64,000 bases of DNA from CAYMND01 sp964465065 (GTDB taxonomy: Bacteria > Acidobacteriota > Aminicenantia > UBA2199). Of this stretch, positions 19,101 to 27,154 are shown piece by piece; position 1 is the first letter of the stretch, and every line of letters starts with the position of its first letter. Where the stretch lies: NCBI GenBank assembly GCA_964465065.1, contig CAYXHZ010000004.1, forward strand, positions 43,746 to 107,745, written 5' to 3'. Position numbers and translations under genes: made by a program. Below the pieces are notes generated by a model, which saw only the letters and a list, made by a program, of their open reading frames with translations, was not told where the DNA came from and ran no database searches.

Positions 19101-19767
19101 TGCTCCATTCCGTCTGGTTTCCCGCCAAGGCTTTGAACGTCCCCTCCTGAGCATCGAGTAATGTGACACCGCCACCGGCCGTTCCGATCCAAACCTGTCC
19201 CAGGTGGTCCGGATAGACGGTCTGTACGTCGTTGTGACTCAGGCTGGTCGGGTCACCGGGCACATGGATGTAATGACGGTCGATCCGGCGGGTGCCTGGA
19301 TCGAATCGCAACAGGCCCTGGCCGGTTGTCCCGATCCAAATATAATTCTGGGGATCGGCGTACAAGGAAGTGATGGTGATCACGTCGTTCAGACCGTTAT
19401 CCAGATCGGTGACCCGTTCGAAGGTTTCCTGCCTGCGATTGAAACAGTTGAGTCCGTTATCGGTTCCCACCCAGATGGTGCCGTCGTTCCCTTCACAAAT
19501 CGCCAGAACGATATTGTCGCTTAGGGATGTCAGGTCATCGGCATCTCGCGTGAAAACATGGATGCGCTGGCCGTCATACAGGTTGAGACCGACTTCGGTG
19601 CCGATCCAGAGCATGCCGTAACGGTCCTGCAGGATGGCGAAAACGCTGTTTTGCGAAAGACCGTCCTCTATAGTCAGATGTTCAAACCGCAGTGATGAGT
19701 TGATTGCCGAGGCGTTTCCATTGAAAAACAGGATGCCGAACACGATCCAAATTAAAACACGCTTCAT
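16132..19767 (-). CDS. Propeller-type sensor histidine kinase (Reg_prop, Y_Y_Y, PAS, HK)
   Basis: A 1211-residue membrane kinase. After a signal peptide (to about residue 22) come about 14 blades of the two-component regulator propeller type (repeats of LWIGTxxGLNxYD), covering residues 25-660. A Y_Y_Y domain follows (to about 790), then one membrane helix (WWFRILVLMFLCAFVYTFYT), a coiled coil, a PAS domain, a HisKA box with the phosphoacceptor His in AEITHEIGTP (about residue 993), and an ATPase domain with N box NLLSNAADAV, G1 box ADNGSGI and G2 box GKGTGQGL. There is no receiver or DNA-binding domain, unlike many Bacteroidetes hybrids. The NtrC-type regulator 36 bases upstream is the likely partner. 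The ligand is unknown; polysaccharide or envelope signals are typical. Confidence 0.92.
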   Translation of the reverse strand: MKRVLIWIVFGILFFNGNASAINSSLRFEHLTIEDGLSQNSVFAILQDRYGMLWIGTEVGLNLYDGQRIHVFTRDADDLTSLSDNIVLAICEGNDGTIWVGTDNGLNCFNRRQETFERVTDLDNGLNDVITITSLYADPQNYIWIGTTGQGLLRFDPGTRRIDRHYIHVPGDPTSLSHNDVQTVYPDHLGQVWIGTAGGGVTLLDAQEGTFKALAGNQTEWSMKNMHVRSLVRSVKHANELWIGTWDMGLIRYDLDTQDCLRFMPSYATGSLSHHEIKSLLEDSDGMLWVGTSAGGLNRYNREQQSFICYRHADHLRDSISQDDISALYEDRNHVLWIGTTSAGLDKFVRHKNLFKRYGHDPLSAGSLPNGFVRSLLIDHRQQLWIGTYRGLNIYEPVADVFIPLQNVEREEERGRVLIESLCEDAQSAIWMGTFSGIARFDQDAHAFTWFEHDDSDANSLSHQIVYSVLADREGRIWAGTYHGLNRLAENGRDFIHYLHDPKDSHSLPHDMVITLYQDRDAELWVGTAGGGLSRFDIGSGKFHNYCHSPTDRSSLSHNSVSAICRDSKDRLWVGTADGLNLFDPERQSFLRYGRRNGLPSSAIAAIVPDNSGNLWITHTAGLTCFCPENGAVRNYTTKDGLQGTEFNRGAAAKSRQGELFLGGINGFNRFFPEDLMEVHHRASIHATDILVMGQPWSGEHPVYQTEEVRLGAYEDRLTISFASDDYSSPQQTSYQYILEGVDQAWTYAGYQRTAHYNQLPPGRFVFKVKASLDGANWSSESLRMTVIKIPPFWKTWWFRILVLMFLCAFVYTFYTVRVRTLRRRLDEERQIRKVLEESQNELQRAHQAAALRLVQLRQLMASITSTLVAVDRDGRIGECNTRAAAFFNTDHEAMLNKPLAQMLTGEFAPMAALLDWAYAEPVLVKEKQFVLDRKSEHRIYHLLVYPIMTDESDFQGLLLLWTDITEQTVQETQQYLWEKLKTIGQLQAEITHEIGTPIQEAKFQAYLLDQALAENKDASQTLKQEFKDGLAVIQSNIDRVFAIIKSAKELFYPGRNQKETVNVNKLIETTLMVTRNSLQKRARILIELAEDLPLIQAYPAELSQVLLNLLSNAADAVESLQGKGEITIKTALDGEFIAISVADNGSGITLEVGAQMFAPFFTTKEAGKGTGQGLTLSRAIVENRHKGKIIWQNRPDGGVTFTVQIPLVCG

Positions 19768-19803
19768 GGTTGAACTTGATATGTTGCTGCCGCTAGCGTT
19801 TTT

Positions 19804-21198
19804 TCAACCGGAATCTCCTTTGTTGAAACCGTAGTCTTCCAATTTACGGTACAACGACGATCTGGCCAAACCCAAGACTTCGGCACATTTTTTATAATTA
19901 TTGCCGTATTTCTTCAACACGGACAGGATGTATTGCATTTCCACTTCGCGAAGGCTGAGCTGTGGGTCATGTTCATCGTTGCCGATGTCGTCGGTCTCGG
20001 AGGCGGATTCCGGTATACTGTGAAAGCGGCTGGGCAGATCAACGGCGCGGATCACCTCGTCTTCGGCCAGGGCCGTCATCTCCATGATCAGATTCTTCAG
20101 TTCACGAATATTTCCTGGCCAATCGTACCGGATCAACAATTCGGCGGCAGCCGGATCAATTTTTTCTACACGGGTAGAACCGATAATGTTGGCAATTTGC
20201 AAGAAGTGCTCGATGAGCGGAATAATATCTTCCGGCCTCTGCCTGAGAGGGGGCAGCTGTAGTGACAGAGTGTTGATGCGGTAATACAGATCCTCGCGAA
20301 AGCGTCCGGCTTTCACTTCGGCCTGAAGGTCGCGATTGGTGGCCGCCAGAACCCGTACGTCAACCGAAACCGTATCGGCACCTTTCAAGGGCGTGATTTC
20401 CTTGTTCTCCAAAACGCGCAACAGTTTGGCTTGTACCGACAAGGGTAATTCGCCGATCTCATCGAGAAACAGGGTGCCGCCGTCGGCTATTTTAAATTTT
20501 CCGGCATAGTCGTTACCCGCCCCGGTAAACGCGCCCTTCTTGAAACCGAACAGTTCCGATTCCGCCAGTGTTTCGGGTATTGTGGCACTGTTGACGGTGA
20601 TGAATTTCTGCTGACCGCGCCTGGATGCCTTGTGAATGGCCCGAGCCAGCAATTCCTTTCCGGTGCCGGTTTCTCCGCTGATCAACAGGTTGTGATCGGT
20701 CAGGGCCAGCTTTTCCGCTTTTTTCAGCAAAGCCTTCATCAATTGGCTCTGCCCCAGAATCTGTTCGAAAGCGGATTCCTTGCTGACAGCTTTCTTGAGG
20801 TGGTTGTGATCGTTCTGCAACAGGTAAAAATCGGCTGCCTTTTCCAGGGTAATCAAGAGATGGCCAGGATCCACCGGTTTTTCCAGAAAATCGAAAGCTC
20901 CTTTTTTCATCGCCGCCACGGTTGTCTGTATCGAGCCGTGCCCGGTCAGTATGATGATCCGATTGCGATAGCTTTCGGCATACTGGTCCAACAGTTCCAT
21001 CCCATCTCCGTCCGGCAGCGAAAGGTCCAGCAAAATCAAGCCAAACGCCTGATCGGCCAACAGGTCCCTGGCCTGCCGAATGGATGCGGCGCACTCGATA
21101 CGGTATGGAGCGTCCTTCATGATCTGCCGGTATTGATTCTGAAGATTCAGACTGTCTTCCACGATCAATACGGATATCCGCTTACCCAGATCCACCAT
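19804..21198 (-). CDS. Sigma-54-dependent response regulator (NtrC family)
   Basis: A 464-residue protein. Receiver domain at residues 8-120 with phosphoacceptor Asp in LILLDLSLPDGDG. AAA+ domain with Walker A GETGTGKELLARAIH, an intact GAFTGA loop (KKGAFTGAGND, about residue 225) and Walker B GGTLFLDEIGELP. C-terminal Fis-type helix-turn-helix (NNYKKCAEVLGLARSSLYRK). It activates sigma-54 RNA polymerase when phosphorylated, probably by the propeller kinase encoded next. Target promoters were not identified in the window. Confidence 0.93.
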   Translation of the reverse strand: MVDLGKRISVLIVEDSLNLQNQYRQIMKDAPYRIECAASIRQARDLLADQAFGLILLDLSLPDGDGMELLDQYAESYRNRIIILTGHGSIQTTVAAMKKGAFDFLEKPVDPGHLLITLEKAADFYLLQNDHNHLKKAVSKESAFEQILGQSQLMKALLKKAEKLALTDHNLLISGETGTGKELLARAIHKASRRGQQKFITVNSATIPETLAESELFGFKKGAFTGAGNDYAGKFKIADGGTLFLDEIGELPLSVQAKLLRVLENKEITPLKGADTVSVDVRVLAATNRDLQAEVKAGRFREDLYYRINTLSLQLPPLRQRPEDIIPLIEHFLQIANIIGSTRVEKIDPAAAELLIRYDWPGNIRELKNLIMEMTALAEDEVIRAVDLPSRFHSIPESASETDDIGNDEHDPQLSLREVEMQYILSVLKKYGNNYKKCAEVLGLARSSLYRKLEDYGFNKGDSG

Positions 21199-21236
21199 GA
21201 TAGGTCCCTAACCCTGTTGTTGATCTCAATATAATA

Positions 21237-21265
21237 ATTGTAACTATATGGAATCGCGATTACAA
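21237..21265 (-). promoter_or_regulatory. Candidate promoter of the response regulator / kinase operon
   Basis: Minus strand: TTGTAA (21265-21260), 17-base spacer, TACAAT (21242-21237), 38 bases before the regulator start. Confidence 0.5.
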
Positions 21266-21279
21266 GAGCACGGCTGCAA

Positions 21280-22524
21280 TCATTCGGCCGTTACCCGGTT
21301 ACGTCCCTTATTTTTGCTTTCATAGAGAAGCCCGTCCAGGCGGTTGAACAGATCCTGCCCTTTTTCCCGGCCGTGATAGGCCGTCACCCCAAAACTGCAG
21401 GTAACCTTGCCTACTGTCTCAAAAGCGGTGTCCTCGATACCTAGACGGATGCGTTCGGCCAAGACGACCGCCTCGTTGCAGGTGGTATGGGGCAGCAGGA
21501 GAATAAACTCCTCTCCGCCCCAGCGGAAAAGTGAATCGGTGTCCCGGATCCGGTGGCGCACTTGAGAGGAGATCGCCTTGAGAACGCTATCGCCGCAGTC
21601 GTGACCATAGTTGTCGTTGACCAGTTTGAAATGGTCGATATCGAACATGATGAAGGCCAAAGGAATCCCGTAGCGGGCGGAACGCGACATTTCCGCTTCC
21701 GAAACCGTTTGAAAATGGTTCCGGTTGAACAGTCCGGTCAGCGCGTCGGTAATCGACAGCTGGTGAAGTCTTTCCTCCATCCTTTTCATCTCGGTCAGAT
21801 CGACGGCATGAAAAACCAGGCCGGATATGGTCTGCCGACCGGAAAACAACGGATAAATATGAGTCTGTAAATACCGTTCACCCTGTTGCGGCAATTTATA
21901 CCAGCTCTGAGATCCGACTGGAGCTCCCTTCTTGGCTTCCTGCATCAGTTGACCGATGTTCTGATCGTAATTGTCGGTGCCGATCATGTCGGCGATTTTC
22001 ATGTTTTCCAGCACGCCGCTGCCCTGGGTGAAAACCGACACGAAGGCGTCGTTGACCCGTTTCAGATTCTCCTGATCATCCAGAATAGCCATGGGATGCT
22101 GAACGGTTGACAAAATCTGATTGGTCAGGAACAGATCATCCTCCATCCGCTTCTGTTCCGTTTCATCATCTGCGATCAGCACAACTGTCTGCAGATCCTC
22201 TCCGGCAAAAACAGGATGCAAGGAGGCAGTGAACAAGCGGGCATTGAGCAGAATCTGAAAGGAATGAGCTTGTTGCGAGCGCTGCATGACCATCAGGTGT
22301 GCCCGTACCACATCCTGATCCTGCGGCGGTAAAACGGACAGGATGGATCTGCCCGTGGTGTCGTCATAAGATGTATAGACCCCGCCGATCAAGGCAGCGG
22401 CCGCCGGGTTGAGGGCGATGATCTTGAATTGTCCGTCGAGAATCATGATCAACGAGGACGAAGCGTCCAGCAGAGTCTGGACCAGCGGATCGTTCAACGA
22501 AACGTGTTGCTCATTCCGGCTCAT
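21280..22524 (-). CDS. PAS-PAS-GGDEF diguanylate cyclase
   Basis: A 414-residue soluble protein with two PAS domains (about residues 14-125 and 130-250) and a GGDEF domain (about 255-410) that makes cyclic di-GMP from GTP. The active-site motif is GGEEF (RWGGEEFILLLPHT, about residue 336), a functional variant. The inhibitory I-site RDTD is present five residues upstream, so product inhibition is expected. DALTGLFNRNHF marks the domain start. The signal sensed by the PAS domains is unknown. The gene stands alone, downstream of a short palindrome that overlaps its predicted transcription start. Confidence 0.93.
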   Translation of the reverse strand: MSRNEQHVSLNDPLVQTLLDASSSLIMILDGQFKIIALNPAAAALIGGVYTSYDDTTGRSILSVLPPQDQDVVRAHLMVMQRSQQAHSFQILLNARLFTASLHPVFAGEDLQTVVLIADDETEQKRMEDDLFLTNQILSTVQHPMAILDDQENLKRVNDAFVSVFTQGSGVLENMKIADMIGTDNYDQNIGQLMQEAKKGAPVGSQSWYKLPQQGERYLQTHIYPLFSGRQTISGLVFHAVDLTEMKRMEERLHQLSITDALTGLFNRNHFQTVSEAEMSRSARYGIPLAFIMFDIDHFKLVNDNYGHDCGDSVLKAISSQVRHRIRDTDSLFRWGGEEFILLLPHTTCNEAVVLAERIRLGIEDTAFETVGKVTCSFGVTAYHGREKGQDLFNRLDGLLYESKNKGRNRVTAE

Positions 22525-22532
22525 GATTCCCG

Positions 22533-22556
22533 ACGTACTGTACGTTACATATTATA
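22533..22556 (-). promoter_or_regulatory. -10 box and 13-base palindrome before the diguanylate cyclase
   Basis: A perfect TATAAT (22556-22551, minus strand) is followed by a perfect palindrome ACGTAC-T-GTACGT (22533-22545) where transcription should start, which would suit a repressor operator. No convincing -35 was found. Confidence 0.4.
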
Positions 22557-22573
22557 GTTTCAGCGGCAATTTT

Positions 22574-24205
22574 TTACTCTTTTTTTTCAGGCGGAGCTTT
22601 GTAGCGGTCGCCAGTGCTGTCGAGAATCTGTTTGTACCAGGTTTTCGGGTAAGGCGGATGGGTCGGCTGACCGAATTCGGTCTTTGGGTTACCGTCAAGG
22701 TATTTGTATACGAGATGCTCACCCAGGGCCCGCCAGCGTTTTACGGTCCTGACGGCCTGTTCCGAACTGTATTCGGTCAGGTACATGCGGGCTCGCTCCG
22801 GTGAGACGGAATGAAGCGCCAGCGCCTCCTGCTCGACTCTGGGCTGCATCTCCTCGAATTCCCCTTCCAGCTGTCGCTGCGCCTTCTGAACATCGACCAC
22901 CATATCGCTGAAGCGTGAATAGGTGTAATTGGAGACGAAATTGAAAACCCAGAAAGCAGAATCCCAACTGAAAGCGTTGAAATTTCCGCTGCCCACGGCA
23001 TACGGTTTGGCCGTGCCGCGGATGCCGCAGTACATGGGCACATAAACAGTCAGGAAGGTGTCATCCACACCGAACCAGATGATGCCGCCGATCGGATCGG
23101 GCAAATTGGCCCGGCTCTGGGTGATGAAGGAGAAGCCGGTTTGCTGGGTGGAGATGGCCCGCTCGTGAAAGCCATTCTGTCCATCGACCTCCCAGGTCAT
23201 CGGCCGCCAACGGTACGGCAAACCGTAGGGACCGGCCCCGACATCCCGGGTCATGTCCATCGCTGTACCCGTATAATGATCCCGCATCAGTTCCTGGACA
23301 TCGCGTACCGACAGCTTCCGATCCGGTTTGATCCATAGCGGGAGCTTCTCGGCTTTGGTGTCGCCCATGACCCAGGCCGGCGAGATTTTCATAGAGGCGG
23401 CCGCCCGGTTGAACACGCTCCAGACCCGGGCCTCGCAAAATCGCAAAGCACCGAAATCCACTGGAGCTACGGTATCTGCAAAGCTGAATTCCTCGTCTTT
23501 ACCGGAAAACCAGCCTTTGTCTCTGGCAAAACGAATCATGTCTTTGGCATACAGGCAGGTTTGGGGATCGTTGAGCGGGAACTGGCGGATCCGCGACTGA
23601 TTGGCGTGGGCGGAAATGTAGCCATCGGGAACCCGCCGGGCCACCCAAAGCGTACCTTTCAGGCCCGGTCCCTTGCCGATCATTTCCAGGATCCAGGCTT
23701 CGTTTTTATCGGACACCGAAAATGATTCGCCATCGCTGCAATAGCCATGCTCCTCGGCCAGACCGGTCATGACCTGAATGGCCTCCCGGGCCGTCTTGGC
23801 CCTCTGCAAAGCGATGTATATCAGGCTGCCATAATCGACTTTTCCTTCCGGATTCCGCAGTTCTGCGCGGCCGCCGAAGGTTGTCTCGCCGATGGCGACC
23901 TGGTATTCATTGATATTGCCGACAACGGAAAAAGTCCGTCTGACTTGCGGAATCAAACCGAGAAATTTTCCGGTATCCCATTCGTAAACCTCGAGCATTT
24001 CCCCATCGAGGTGTATGGCTGCCGGCGTATAGTACAGTTCGCCGTACAGGGTATGCGAGTCGGCCGCATAGCTGATCATGACCGATCCGTCCACGGAGGC
24101 ACCCTTGCTGACCAGAATATTGGTGCAGGTGAAAAGATCGCCGGCCATGAATGTCAGAACCAGAAACAATACCGCCATACCGGTATGAAATGCATTTTTC
24201 CTCAT
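22574..24205 (-). CDS. C69 family dipeptidase, secreted
   Basis: About 543 residues with a signal peptide ending just before the conserved Cys (LFTCTNILVSKGASVDGS, Cys about residue 27), which becomes the N-terminal nucleophile after processing in this Ntn-hydrolase-type family. Further family motifs: QVAIGETTFGGR, ALQRAKTAREAI, DKNEAWILEM. The start at 24205 is chosen because GGAGG lies seven bases before it; a TTG one codon upstream is less likely. It probably hydrolyses dipeptides in the periplasm. A paralogue lies at 34966-36552. It is downstream of the parvulin/hemerythrin pair but has its own promoter candidate. Confidence 0.9.
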   Translation of the reverse strand: MRKNAFHTGMAVLFLVLTFMAGDLFTCTNILVSKGASVDGSVMISYAADSHTLYGELYYTPAAIHLDGEMLEVYEWDTGKFLGLIPQVRRTFSVVGNINEYQVAIGETTFGGRAELRNPEGKVDYGSLIYIALQRAKTAREAIQVMTGLAEEHGYCSDGESFSVSDKNEAWILEMIGKGPGLKGTLWVARRVPDGYISAHANQSRIRQFPLNDPQTCLYAKDMIRFARDKGWFSGKDEEFSFADTVAPVDFGALRFCEARVWSVFNRAAASMKISPAWVMGDTKAEKLPLWIKPDRKLSVRDVQELMRDHYTGTAMDMTRDVGAGPYGLPYRWRPMTWEVDGQNGFHERAISTQQTGFSFITQSRANLPDPIGGIIWFGVDDTFLTVYVPMYCGIRGTAKPYAVGSGNFNAFSWDSAFWVFNFVSNYTYSRFSDMVVDVQKAQRQLEGEFEEMQPRVEQEALALHSVSPERARMYLTEYSSEQAVRTVKRWRALGEHLVYKYLDGNPKTEFGQPTHPPYPKTWYKQILDSTGDRYKAPPEKKE

Positions 24206-24247
24206 CAATCAACCTCCGCATTCGTTCGCTGTCGTTCTTGAATTGCC

Positions 24248-24276
24248 ATTGTAACCCGATGGTCCCCCAAAAGCAA
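24248..24276 (-). promoter_or_regulatory. Candidate promoter of the first C69 dipeptidase gene
   Basis: Minus strand: TTGCTT (24276-24271), 17-base spacer, TACAAT (24253-24248), followed by a GGAGG ribosome site and the ATG at 24205. Confidence 0.45.
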
Positions 24277-24314
24277 AATTATTATCCCCGTCGATGCGGA
24301 GGCGAAGCTGTCGC

Positions 24315-24704
24315 TCAGATCTGCGCCTTTTCCAGAAAGGGTACGTATTCCATATCGCTGCCAGAAATATGCGTGTTGAACCAGTCCAGGAGTTTTCCAT
24401 GCAGCTCGGCAGCATCGAGTTTATCCATCAGGAACAGCTGCACCCAACCTTTCAGGTTGTTTTCGAAGCTGCGATGCTGCTCCATATGCTCTTCGATTTT
24501 CGGGTAAGCGGCCATCTTCAAATACCCCTCTTCGGTACTGAAGTGCTCGGATGAAAATTGAAAGAGCTGGGAAAGCACATCGAGCAATTCCTTGTCGTAA
24601 TCGGTCTTGTTCATCATCACGAGCAGTTGGTCGATGAGTTTGACCAGTTTGAGATGCTGCTTGTCCAATTGGTCTATACCCGTTAGCGGGAGTAGTAAAG
24701 CCAT
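24315..24704 (-). CDS. Bacteriohemerythrin
   Basis: A 129-residue single-domain hemerythrin, a di-iron oxygen-binding protein. All seven iron ligands of the family can be placed: His in DKQHLK, His and Glu in EHFSTEE, two His in HMEQHRSF, and His/Asp in NTHISGSD. The start at 24704 (MALLLPLTGIDQLD) is chosen by family length; a longer in-frame extension overlaps the parvulin gene and is rejected. It begins five bases after the parvulin stop, so the two are co-transcribed. In anaerobes such proteins bind or deliver oxygen, or act in oxygen sensing. Confidence 0.92.
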   Translation of the reverse strand: MALLLPLTGIDQLDKQHLKLVKLIDQLLVMMNKTDYDKELLDVLSQLFQFSSEHFSTEEGYLKMAAYPKIEEHMEQHRSFENNLKGWVQLFLMDKLDAAELHGKLLDWFNTHISGSDMEYVPFLEKAQI

Positions 24705-24709
24705 AATTT

Positions 24710-24988
24710 TTACTCTTTGACACCTGTTTTTTTGATGATGTGATAGCCGAACTGGGTTCTCACCGGTTTGCTGATCCGACCGCTGCCAAGTTTTCTGACC
24801 GCTTCCTCGAATTCCTTGACCATCTGGCCGGGACCGAACCAACCGAGGTCTCCGCCTTTGCCCTTGCTGGGGCATTGCGAATGTTCTTTGGCGAGTTCGG
24901 AAAAATTCGCACCTTCGCTCAGTTTTTTAAAAAGATGTTCTGCCAGAGTTTTGTCCTTGACTAAAATATGGCTTGCTTTCCATTCCAT
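24710..24988 (-). CDS. Single-domain parvulin peptidyl-prolyl isomerase
   Basis: A 92-residue stand-alone rotamase of the PpiC type with no signal peptide, so probably cytoplasmic. Family motifs: ASHILVKDKTLAEHL, FSELAKEHSQCPSKGKGGDL, GWFGPGQMVKEFEEAV and TQFGYHIIKK. It catalyses cis-trans isomerisation of prolyl peptide bonds. AGAGGA precedes the ATG by six bases. It is followed at once by the hemerythrin gene and is divergent from the TRAP operon. Confidence 0.93.
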   Translation of the reverse strand: MEWKASHILVKDKTLAEHLFKKLSEGANFSELAKEHSQCPSKGKGGDLGWFGPGQMVKEFEEAVRKLGSGRISKPVRTQFGYHIIKKTGVKE

Positions 24989-25119
24989 AGTTGTTCCTCT
25001 AACTTTTATTCAGCCTGCAATTATGAAGATGATACCGCCAAAATTGCAAATTTTCAAGTCCTGAATGATCTTGAGCCTCCAGTCATTCGCATGACGGTCT
25101 CTGCCGTCGGCGACGAATG

Positions 25120-25128
25120 TGTTATAAT
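25120..25128 (+). promoter_or_regulatory. Extended -10 promoter of the TatT-TRAP operon
   Basis: TGTTATAAT (25120-25128) is a perfect extended -10 with no good -35. The start at 25154 follows with AGGTGAG just before it. The rest of the 165-base gap shows nothing else recognisable. Confidence 0.5.
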
Positions 25129-25153
25129 TATCGGTACGTAACACAGGTGAGTC

Positions 25154-26131
25154 ATGAACAAGAAAAAAACCACAATTTTCGGCGGACTGCTGATCCTGGC
25201 TATGCTGGCCTCCACCTGGTCATGCTCGGTCAAGAAAATGGCCATGAACACGGTCGCCAACGCCTTGACTGCCGATGAAGGCGGAAACGTCTTCTTGTCG
25301 GACAACGATCCCGAACTCATTGCCGACGCCCTGCCCTTCGCCATCAAGACATACGAATCACTCTTATTGGCCATGCCCAGGCATTCCAGACTGCGGCTTC
25401 GTACCGGCAGCCTCTACGTCATGTACGCCAACGCTTTTCTGCAAAGCCCCGCCGAACTGCTGCCCGATGAACAGTACCAGCAGAAGGACCACTTGCTGAA
25501 ACGTTCCAAAAACCTTTACCTGCGCGGCCGGGACATGCTGCTCGATGGTCTTGAGTTGAAATACACGGGCTTTTTGCAGGCATTGCATAAAAAAGAATAC
25601 GACAAGGCCAAAAAAATGGTCCGGATCGAAGATATCGACCATCTGTACTGGGCTGGAGCCGGATGGCTCGGCGCCTTTGCCATAGATCCTTTCGACATGA
25701 AACTGGGCATCACCCTGCCGCAAGCTGCAGCGCTCATGGAGAGAGTCAGAGAGCTCGACGCCAATTACGGCAACGGTTCGATCGACGACTTCTATGTCCT
25801 GTACTACGGAGCCTTGCCGGAATATATGGGCGGCAGCGCGACCAAGGCGCGTGAGCATTTCGAAAAGGCGCTGATTGCTTCCAAGGGCCGTTCCGGTTCG
25901 CCGTTTCTGTCGCTGGCCACAACGATTTCGATCAATGAACAGAAACGAGACGAATTCATGAGCCTTTTGGACAAGGTAATGGCCATCGAACCGGATTCCG
26001 ATCCGGACAACCGGCTTTTGCATGTGATCAACCGCCGCAAGGCCCAATGGTTCAAAGACCATGTGGATAATTTTTTTCTTGACAATAGCAGCGATGAATC
26101 ATCGTCCGCCGATGAAGGAGAAAAGCAATGA
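25154..26131 (+). CDS. TatT-family TPR lipoprotein, TRAP transporter associated
   Basis: A 325-residue lipoprotein (signal with LASTWSC) of the TRAP-associated TPR protein T family first described in Treponema pallidum (Tp0956). The helical repeat body includes AINVxx-type helices such as AFLQSPAELLPDEQYQQKD and YDKAKKMVRIEDIDHLYW. In Treponema TatT binds the cognate solute-binding protein and is thought to hand over hydrophobic ligands. The stop overlaps the next start (ATGA), so expression with the binding protein is coupled. A Ser/Glu-rich tail (SSDESSSADEGE) is likely disordered. Confidence 0.85.
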   Translation: MNKKKTTIFGGLLILAMLASTWSCSVKKMAMNTVANALTADEGGNVFLSDNDPELIADALPFAIKTYESLLLAMPRHSRLRLRTGSLYVMYANAFLQSPAELLPDEQYQQKDHLLKRSKNLYLRGRDMLLDGLELKYTGFLQALHKKEYDKAKKMVRIEDIDHLYWAGAGWLGAFAIDPFDMKLGITLPQAAALMERVRELDANYGNGSIDDFYVLYYGALPEYMGGSATKAREHFEKALIASKGRSGSPFLSLATTISINEQKRDEFMSLLDKVMAIEPDSDPDNRLLHVINRRKAQWFKDHVDNFFLDNSSDESSSADEGEKQ

Positions 26132-27141
26132 ATCGTCTGTCTCATAATGCCAGAAAAGCAGTCATGCTTGTACTGGCACCAGTCCTGCTCAGCATTACAC
26201 TCAACGCGATAACCATCAAGATTGCCAGTATCGTACCCGCCAAATCTCCATGGGCCAACGCCCTGGATGAAATCGGCCGTGAATGGAAGAAAATCACCAA
26301 CGGCCAGGTCGACATCCGGGTTTACCCAGGTGGAATTGCCGGCAGCGAAGAAGACACCATCCGCAAGATGAGGATGGGTATGCTGGGTGGGGCCATGCTC
26401 AGCAATTTCGGAATGCAGAAAATCCTCAAGGACGTTTACGTTCTCAACATTCCGTTCATGATTCATTCCGATGCCGAACTGAATTACGTACTGGAACGCC
26501 TGCAGCCCCATCTTGAGAAACAGATCGAAGCGCAGGGATTCAAGGTCGTCATCTGGTCCAGTTCGGGTTGGGTCAAATTCTTTTCCAAGGATCCGGTCGT
26601 CTACCCTGAAGACCTGAAAAAGCACAAACTTTCATTCACCACCGGCGAACCGGAGCTGGAGCAATCTTTTAAAAAATCCGGATTCCACATTGTACCCATC
26701 GAACTGAAGGATCTGATGATGGGACTGCAGAGCGGTATGGTCAATGCTTTTTACCTGCCCCCCCTGATCGCCGCATCGGGCCAATACTTCGGCATCACCG
26801 GCAATATGTGTCCCATCGATGTGGCCCCCATCATCGGCGGTATCGTCATCAGCGATAGAACCTGGAAGCAGATTCCGGCCCAGTACCATCAGGCCATGAC
26901 CGATATCACCAAAAAGCTCAGTGCCAGATTGCTCAAGGAAGCGGCCGAACTGGAAAAAGAGGCCATACAGACCATGATCGAAAATGGCCTGAAAATCATT
27001 CCTTCGCCTGCCGATGCCCGGGAACGCTGGTCGAAAACCGTTGCTCAAGGCACCGACGAACTGATCGGGAAAGCCTTCTCCAAGGAGATTTACGATCGCG
27101 TGCTGGCGCTTGTCGCCGAGTATCGAAACAAATCGAAATAG
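26128..27141 (+). CDS. TRAP transporter solute-binding protein (DctP/TatP type)
   Basis: A 337-residue periplasmic binding protein with a signal peptide ending near residue 25. DctP features: IVPAKSPWANALDEIGREWK, VDIRVYPGGIAGSEEDTIRK, GMLGGAMLSNFGM and MVNAFYLPP. The carboxylate-binding Arg of sialic-acid or C4-type TRAP proteins (often in a GxR motif around residue 145) is not obvious, as in other TatP-like proteins, so the substrate may be hydrophobic or a neutral acid (inference). Translationally coupled to the TatT gene and followed by the fused permease gene. Confidence 0.88.
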   Translation: MNRLSHNARKAVMLVLAPVLLSITLNAITIKIASIVPAKSPWANALDEIGREWKKITNGQVDIRVYPGGIAGSEEDTIRKMRMGMLGGAMLSNFGMQKILKDVYVLNIPFMIHSDAELNYVLERLQPHLEKQIEAQGFKVVIWSSSGWVKFFSKDPVVYPEDLKKHKLSFTTGEPELEQSFKKSGFHIVPIELKDLMMGLQSGMVNAFYLPPLIAASGQYFGITGNMCPIDVAPIIGGIVISDRTWKQIPAQYHQAMTDITKKLSARLLKEAAELEKEAIQTMIENGLKIIPSPADARERWSKTVAQGTDELIGKAFSKEIYDRVLALVAEYRNKSK

Positions 27142-27154
27142 GAAGCTCTTAAAA

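Noticed and set aside
24705..24875. 57-codon extension of the hemerythrin frame
   Set aside because: It lies inside the parvulin gene and is not hemerythrin-like.
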